This document shows positions 13,457-16,096 of a stretch of DNA of 16,096 nucleotides, in pieces. Each line of letters starts with the position of its first letter. The first letter of the stretch is position 1. Below the pieces are notes generated by a model. It saw only the letters and a list, made by a program, of their open reading frames with translations, had not been told where the DNA came from and ran no database searches. The DNA is from CAZVAO01 sp964625175 (GTDB lineage Bacteria; Bacillota; UBA994; PWPR01). The stretch lies in contig CAZVAO010000053.1 in the NCBI GenBank assembly GCA_964625175.1, forward strand, positions 1-16,096. Reading direction: 5' to 3'. The translations under genes were made by a program, and so were the position numbers.

Positions 13457-13876
13457 ATGAGATTATCAACGCGTGGTCAATATGCTACGAGAGCCATGTT
13501 GCAATTAGCATTAGCGGACCCCAACGAACCGTTGCCAATCCGTGAAATAGCTAGACTTGAGGATATATCAGAGCAATACTTAGAGCAAATTTTCCGTGAT
13601 TTGCGCAAAGCCGCTCTGGTGGTCAGTGTTAGAGGATCGCACGGAGGCTACTTGCTTCCACTCGATAAGAGAAGGATTTCTGTCGGGGATATTATCAATG
13701 CTGTAGAGGGGCCGATTACTCCGGTAAGTTGCCTTGCAGATGGCAGCACATGTGATCGCTCCGGAAGTTGTGTGACGAGACATGTTTGGGAGAATTTGCA
13801 ACAAAGCATGCTTACAGTATTAGGAGAGACCTCTCTGCAAGATATGGTGGAGATGGCTAGAGGAGCTAAATCATGA
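13457..13876 (+). CDS. iscR: Rrf2-family iron-sulfur sensor regulator IscR
   Basis: This 139-residue DNA-binding protein is the likely regulator of the operon it heads. The winged helix-turn-helix occupies about residues 10-75 (MRLSTRGQYATRAMLQLA, LPIREIARLEDISEQYLEQI, VRGSHGGYLL). Three cysteines, C92, C99 and C105, with nearby H109, match the cluster-binding site of IscR (C92, C98, C104, H107 in E. coli), so it should carry an iron-sulfur cluster and sense cluster supply. The cysteine-free or single-Cys Rrf2 relatives such as CymR are less likely. AAGGAG precedes the ATG by eight bases. The stop codon overlaps the start of the next gene as ATGA, showing translational coupling. A dyad in its leader could be its own operator. 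Since cysteine-related genes lie in the same window, control of them by this protein is possible but no matching site was seen there. Confidence 0.92.
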   Translation: MRLSTRGQYATRAMLQLALADPNEPLPIREIARLEDISEQYLEQIFRDLRKAALVVSVRGSHGGYLLPLDKRRISVGDIINAVEGPITPVSCLADGSTCDRSGSCVTRHVWENLQQSMLTVLGETSLQDMVEMARGAKS

Positions 13877-15042
13877 GAAAAGTATACTTAGACCATAGTG
13901 CGACAACGCCTATGCGCCCTGAAGTTTTAGAAGCGATGTTGCCTTATTATGGCGACCAATGGGGAAATGCCTCCAGTGTGCACCAATGGGGCCGTTCGAC
14001 TCGTTCGGATATCGAGGATGCGCGTGCACGGATTGCTGCCGCGATCGGAGCCCTTCCACAGGAGATCTATTTCACCGCTGGAGGAACAGAATCCGATAAT
14101 CTTGCTGTTATAGGGGCTGCAGAAGCCCGTAGGAAGTTCGGTAAACATATTATCACGTCTTCCATTGAGCATCATGCGGTACTTGAAACCTGTGAATACT
14201 TAGAGAAGCAAGGCTATGAAGTCACCTACTTACCCGTAGATGAATACGGGCGAGTGCGCGTGGCAGATGTGGCGGCGGCACTACGTCCCGATACCATATT
14301 AGTCACAATCATGTTGGCCAATAACGAAGTCGGCACTCTACAACCGATCAAGGAAATTAGCAAGCTGACGAAGGCGGCTGGGGTTTGGCTACATACCGAT
14401 GCCGTTCAGGCCGTGGGGAGTATCCCAGTTGATGTGAACGATTTGGGAGTCGATATGCTCACACTGACCGCTCATAAATTCTACGGACCAAAGGGTGTTG
14501 GAGCCTTGTATCTGCGTAAGGGTGTTCGCCCAAAAGCGCTGACGCACGGTGGTAGCCAGGAGAAAAAGATCCGTCCTGGTACTGAGAACGTTCCCGGCAT
14601 TATGGGTATGGCCAGAGCACTGGAATTAGCCGTTGCTGATATGGCTGAGACCGACGCTCGTCTAACGCGATTGCGCGATAAAATGATTGCTGGGTTTAGC
14701 GAGTCGATCCCAGAGGTAATCCTTAATGGCCATCCAACGGAGCGCTTGCCGGGTAATGTGAATATGAGTTTTTTGTATGTCGAAGGTGAGTCTTTAATCC
14801 TCGGTTTGGATATGGTGGGAGTAGGGGTGTCGAGTGGTTCCGCTTGTACGTCTGGTTCCCTAGATCCTTCCCACGTATTAATGGCGATGGGGATGGACCA
14901 TCAACAGGCCCACGGGTCCCTGCGGCTGACACTAGGCCGGAGCACGACCGATGAAGATGTTGATTATGTTTTAGAAGTTTTACCGCCAATCGTGGCGCGC
15001 TTACGCGCTATGTCGCCACTTTACCATAATAAACAAGAATAG
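13873..15042 (+). CDS. iscS: Cysteine desulfurase, IscS/NifS type
   Basis: This 389-residue PLP enzyme removes sulfur from L-cysteine, giving alanine and an enzyme-bound persulfide for iron-sulfur assembly. It opens with VYLDHSATTPMRPEV. The PLP lysine is K202 in TAHKFYGPKG, with SSIEHHAVL and the cofactor aspartate segment HTDAVQAVG before it. The catalytic cysteine C325 lies in SSGSACTSGSLDPSHVL, the long flexible loop that marks group I (NifS/IscS) enzymes and sets them apart from SufS. Length is normal. AGGAG is seven bases before the ATG, inside the end of iscR, and the four-base overlap implies coupled translation. Whether the partner scaffold is only the adjacent IscU-like protein, or the small DsrE-like protein too, is open. 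No mnmA follows in this window, unlike many clostridial operons of this kind. Confidence 0.95.
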   Translation: MRKVYLDHSATTPMRPEVLEAMLPYYGDQWGNASSVHQWGRSTRSDIEDARARIAAAIGALPQEIYFTAGGTESDNLAVIGAAEARRKFGKHIITSSIEHHAVLETCEYLEKQGYEVTYLPVDEYGRVRVADVAAALRPDTILVTIMLANNEVGTLQPIKEISKLTKAAGVWLHTDAVQAVGSIPVDVNDLGVDMLTLTAHKFYGPKGVGALYLRKGVRPKALTHGGSQEKKIRPGTENVPGIMGMARALELAVADMAETDARLTRLRDKMIAGFSESIPEVILNGHPTERLPGNVNMSFLYVEGESLILGLDMVGVGVSSGSACTSGSLDPSHVLMAMGMDHQQAHGSLRLTLGRSTTDEDVDYVLEVLPPIVARLRAMSPLYHNKQE

Positions 15043-15058
15043 TCAGAGGAGAACGATT

Positions 15059-15466
15059 ATGTATACTGAATTAGTCATGGACCATTTTATGAATCCCCGC
15101 AATGTGGGCGAAATCGAGAACGCTGATGGTGTTGGTGAAGTAGGCAGCATCACGTGTGGTGATATTATGCGGATTTCTTTCTTGGTTGACGAGAATGAAG
15201 TGATTACCGATGCTCAATTTAAGACCTATGGTTGTGGTGCAGCAGTTGCGACCTCCAGTGTAATGACCGAGATGATCAAAGGGTTGACCATCGAAGAAGC
15301 GCTTAAAATCACCAAAGCCGATATCGTAGAATTCTTGGGTGGGTTGCCAGCGGCCAAAATTCACTGTTCGATTTTAGCAACAGAAGCCTTTGAAGAGGCT
15401 GTCAAGAACTACCGATCCAAAGGCAAAGAGAAGATTAAAGATGAAACTGAACATCGTCTGGTCTAG
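15059..15466 (+). CDS. iscU: Iron-sulfur cluster scaffold, IscU/NifU N-terminal type
   Basis: This 135-residue scaffold protein holds a nascent iron-sulfur cluster built with sulfur from the desulfurase encoded 16 bases upstream. The three ligand cysteines are C33 in ITCGDIM with its neighbouring aspartate D35, C59 in TYGCGAAVATSS, and C103 in KIHCSILA. The spacing fits IscU (C37, C63, C106 in E. coli). The opening MYTELVMDHFMNPRNVGEIENADG is the family start pattern. It consists only of the NifU N-terminal domain, without the ferredoxin and Nfu parts of full NifU. The region normally reading LPPVK, which binds the HscA chaperone, is GLPAAK here, and no hscA or hscB gene follows, so chaperone-assisted release is probably absent. 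AGGAG precedes the ATG. Its last 26 bases overlap the start of the next gene in a different frame. Confidence 0.93.
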   Translation: MYTELVMDHFMNPRNVGEIENADGVGEVGSITCGDIMRISFLVDENEVITDAQFKTYGCGAAVATSSVMTEMIKGLTIEEALKITKADIVEFLGGLPAAKIHCSILATEAFEEAVKNYRSKGKEKIKDETEHRLV

Positions 15467-15773
15467 CGGCGACCGCGAAGTTGCCTTGAAATTGGTCTTT
15501 ATGTACACCCTAAACGCAAAGCTACGTGAGTGGTGGGATGATATCGAGTTGATCGTTTGGGGACCTTCTGCTAAATTACTGGTTGAAGATGCAGAAATAC
15601 AGAATTACATGAAGAAGATTCAAGAAGCTGGGGTCGTTGTGACCGCATGCATTGCCTGTGCAAAAACCTACGGGGCAGTCGAGCAGATTCGCGACATGGG
15701 CATTGATATCAAGGGGATGGGCGTTCCTTTAACTAACATGCTCAAAAATAACGAACGCGTTGTTACTTTTTAA
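15441..15773 (+). CDS. DsrE-family small sulfur-relay-like protein
   Basis: This 110-residue protein of the DsrE/DsrF-like family has the KLNIVWSSGDREVALKLV opening and the LIVWGPSAKLL core strand of the flavodoxin-like DsrE fold. Cysteines C70 and C73 (VTACIACAKTYG) lie where DsrE and TusD proteins carry their persulfide-accepting cysteine. I start it at ATG 15441 rather than at the upstream ATG 15390, because the upstream part would lie deep inside iscU and family members start at this methionine. It overlaps iscU by 26 bases, so translation is probably coupled. Being last in an iscR-iscS-iscU operon suggests it takes sulfur from the desulfurase, perhaps for tRNA thiolation or sulfide handling; this is inference from position. 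Similar small proteins are widespread in anaerobes and mostly uncharacterised. A hairpin follows the stop. Confidence 0.85.
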   Translation: MKLNIVWSSGDREVALKLVFMYTLNAKLREWWDDIELIVWGPSAKLLVEDAEIQNYMKKIQEAGVVVTACIACAKTYGAVEQIRDMGIDIKGMGVPLTNMLKNNERVVTF

Positions 15774-15795
15774 GAGAATTTCAGAAATTCTCTTT
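15773..15795 (+). terminator. Hairpin directly after the isc operon
   Basis: AGAGAATTT (15773-15781), CAG loop, AAATTCTCT (15785-15793), a perfect 9-bp stem. It starts at the last base of the stop codon. The T-run is only three bases, so it may be a weak terminator or a 3'-end stabiliser. Confidence 0.6.
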
Positions 15796-15813
15796 GCTAA
15801 AGATTAATAAAAG

Positions 15814-15842
15814 GGCGTGCTGCTAAAGCAGTGCGCCGTTTT
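15814..15842 (+). terminator. Second terminator of the isc operon
   Basis: GGCGTGCTGC (15814-15823) pairs with GCAGTGCGCC (15828-15837), ten pairs including two G-T wobbles, with loop TAAA and a TTTT run after (15839-15842). Confidence 0.75.
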
Positions 15843-16046
15843 GATGTTTAAGTATTTAGATATTGCTTAATTAAGCGCTACCTATTACAACTGTTTAGCC
15901 ATCGCTTTGCTATTGAACAACGCACGTAGTGCGCTTAACGCGCCTTATCTCAACTGACCAACTAAAAGAAATTCTACTTTCCCTATTCCCTTAGCAATAT
16001 GAAATGTGGTAGAATAGCAATTGTTCCAGTTTTCCCAATTAAATAT
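15843..16046. other. Non-coding region before the tRNA gene
   Basis: No coding frame is supported. A 12-bp palindrome GCTTAATTAAGC (15865-15876) and a short stem CGCAC-GTA-GTGCG near 15920-15933 are present. TAGAAT at 16010-16015 is a likely -10 for the tRNA gene about 30 bases further on, but the -35 region is weak. Confidence 0.45.

Positions 16047-16096
<50 letters not shown>

Noticed and set aside
15390..15440. An N-terminal extension of the DsrE-like protein
   Set aside because: The extra 17 residues (KRLSRTTDPKAKRR) are an out-of-frame reading of iscU, and the family starts at the methionine encoded at 15441.

Overview
All readable genes lie on the + strand. Gene content (tungsten/molybdenum aldehyde oxidoreductase with a four-cluster ferredoxin, iron-sulfur L-cysteine desulfidase, Rrf2-NifS-NifU operon), strong AGGAGG-type ribosome sites and use of TTG/GTG starts point to an anaerobic Firmicute, most likely a Clostridia-type bacterium of moderate GC. 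I cannot name the genus.

Left edge (1-390): the C-terminal end of a membrane protein, its terminator and a G/T-rich gap. An intact IS1182-family element (389-2299) follows, with matching 12-bp terminal inverted repeats, a full-length DDE transposase and a stem-loop at each end that looks built to stop outside transcription. It sits about 90 bp upstream of an amidase-signature enzyme.

Middle (3958-9885): a two-gene redox operon (ferredoxin with four 4Cys motifs, then a 722-aa AOR-family oxidoreductase), a divergent cysteine-synthase-like PLP enzyme, a phosphinothricin-type GNAT acetyltransferase and a UPF0597 L-cysteine desulfidase. The PLP enzyme and the desulfidase share a non-coding motif upstream (TTTCAACCAAC...TAATA...TTTG...GATGGT), suggesting common control of cysteine-related metabolism.

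Right (9960-15773): a ZIP metal transporter with a near-consensus Fur-type operator just after its promoter; an acetamidase/formamidase-family protein; a glutaredoxin-like CPHC protein followed by a 124-bp imperfect inverted repeat; an unrecognised 242-aa protein with its own promoter; and an iscR-iscS-iscU-dsrE-like operon behind a good sigma-A promoter and a dyad. Iron-sulfur assembly at the end would serve the iron-sulfur proteins encoded upstream. A tRNA-Thr(CGT) starts at the right edge and is cut by the window.

I see no CRISPR array, prophage or defence locus. The items most worth a second look are the shared cysteine-gene motif, the altered active-site loops of the CysK-like enzyme, the Fur-type box before the ZIP gene, the inverted-repeat element after the glutaredoxin gene and the orphan 242-aa protein.
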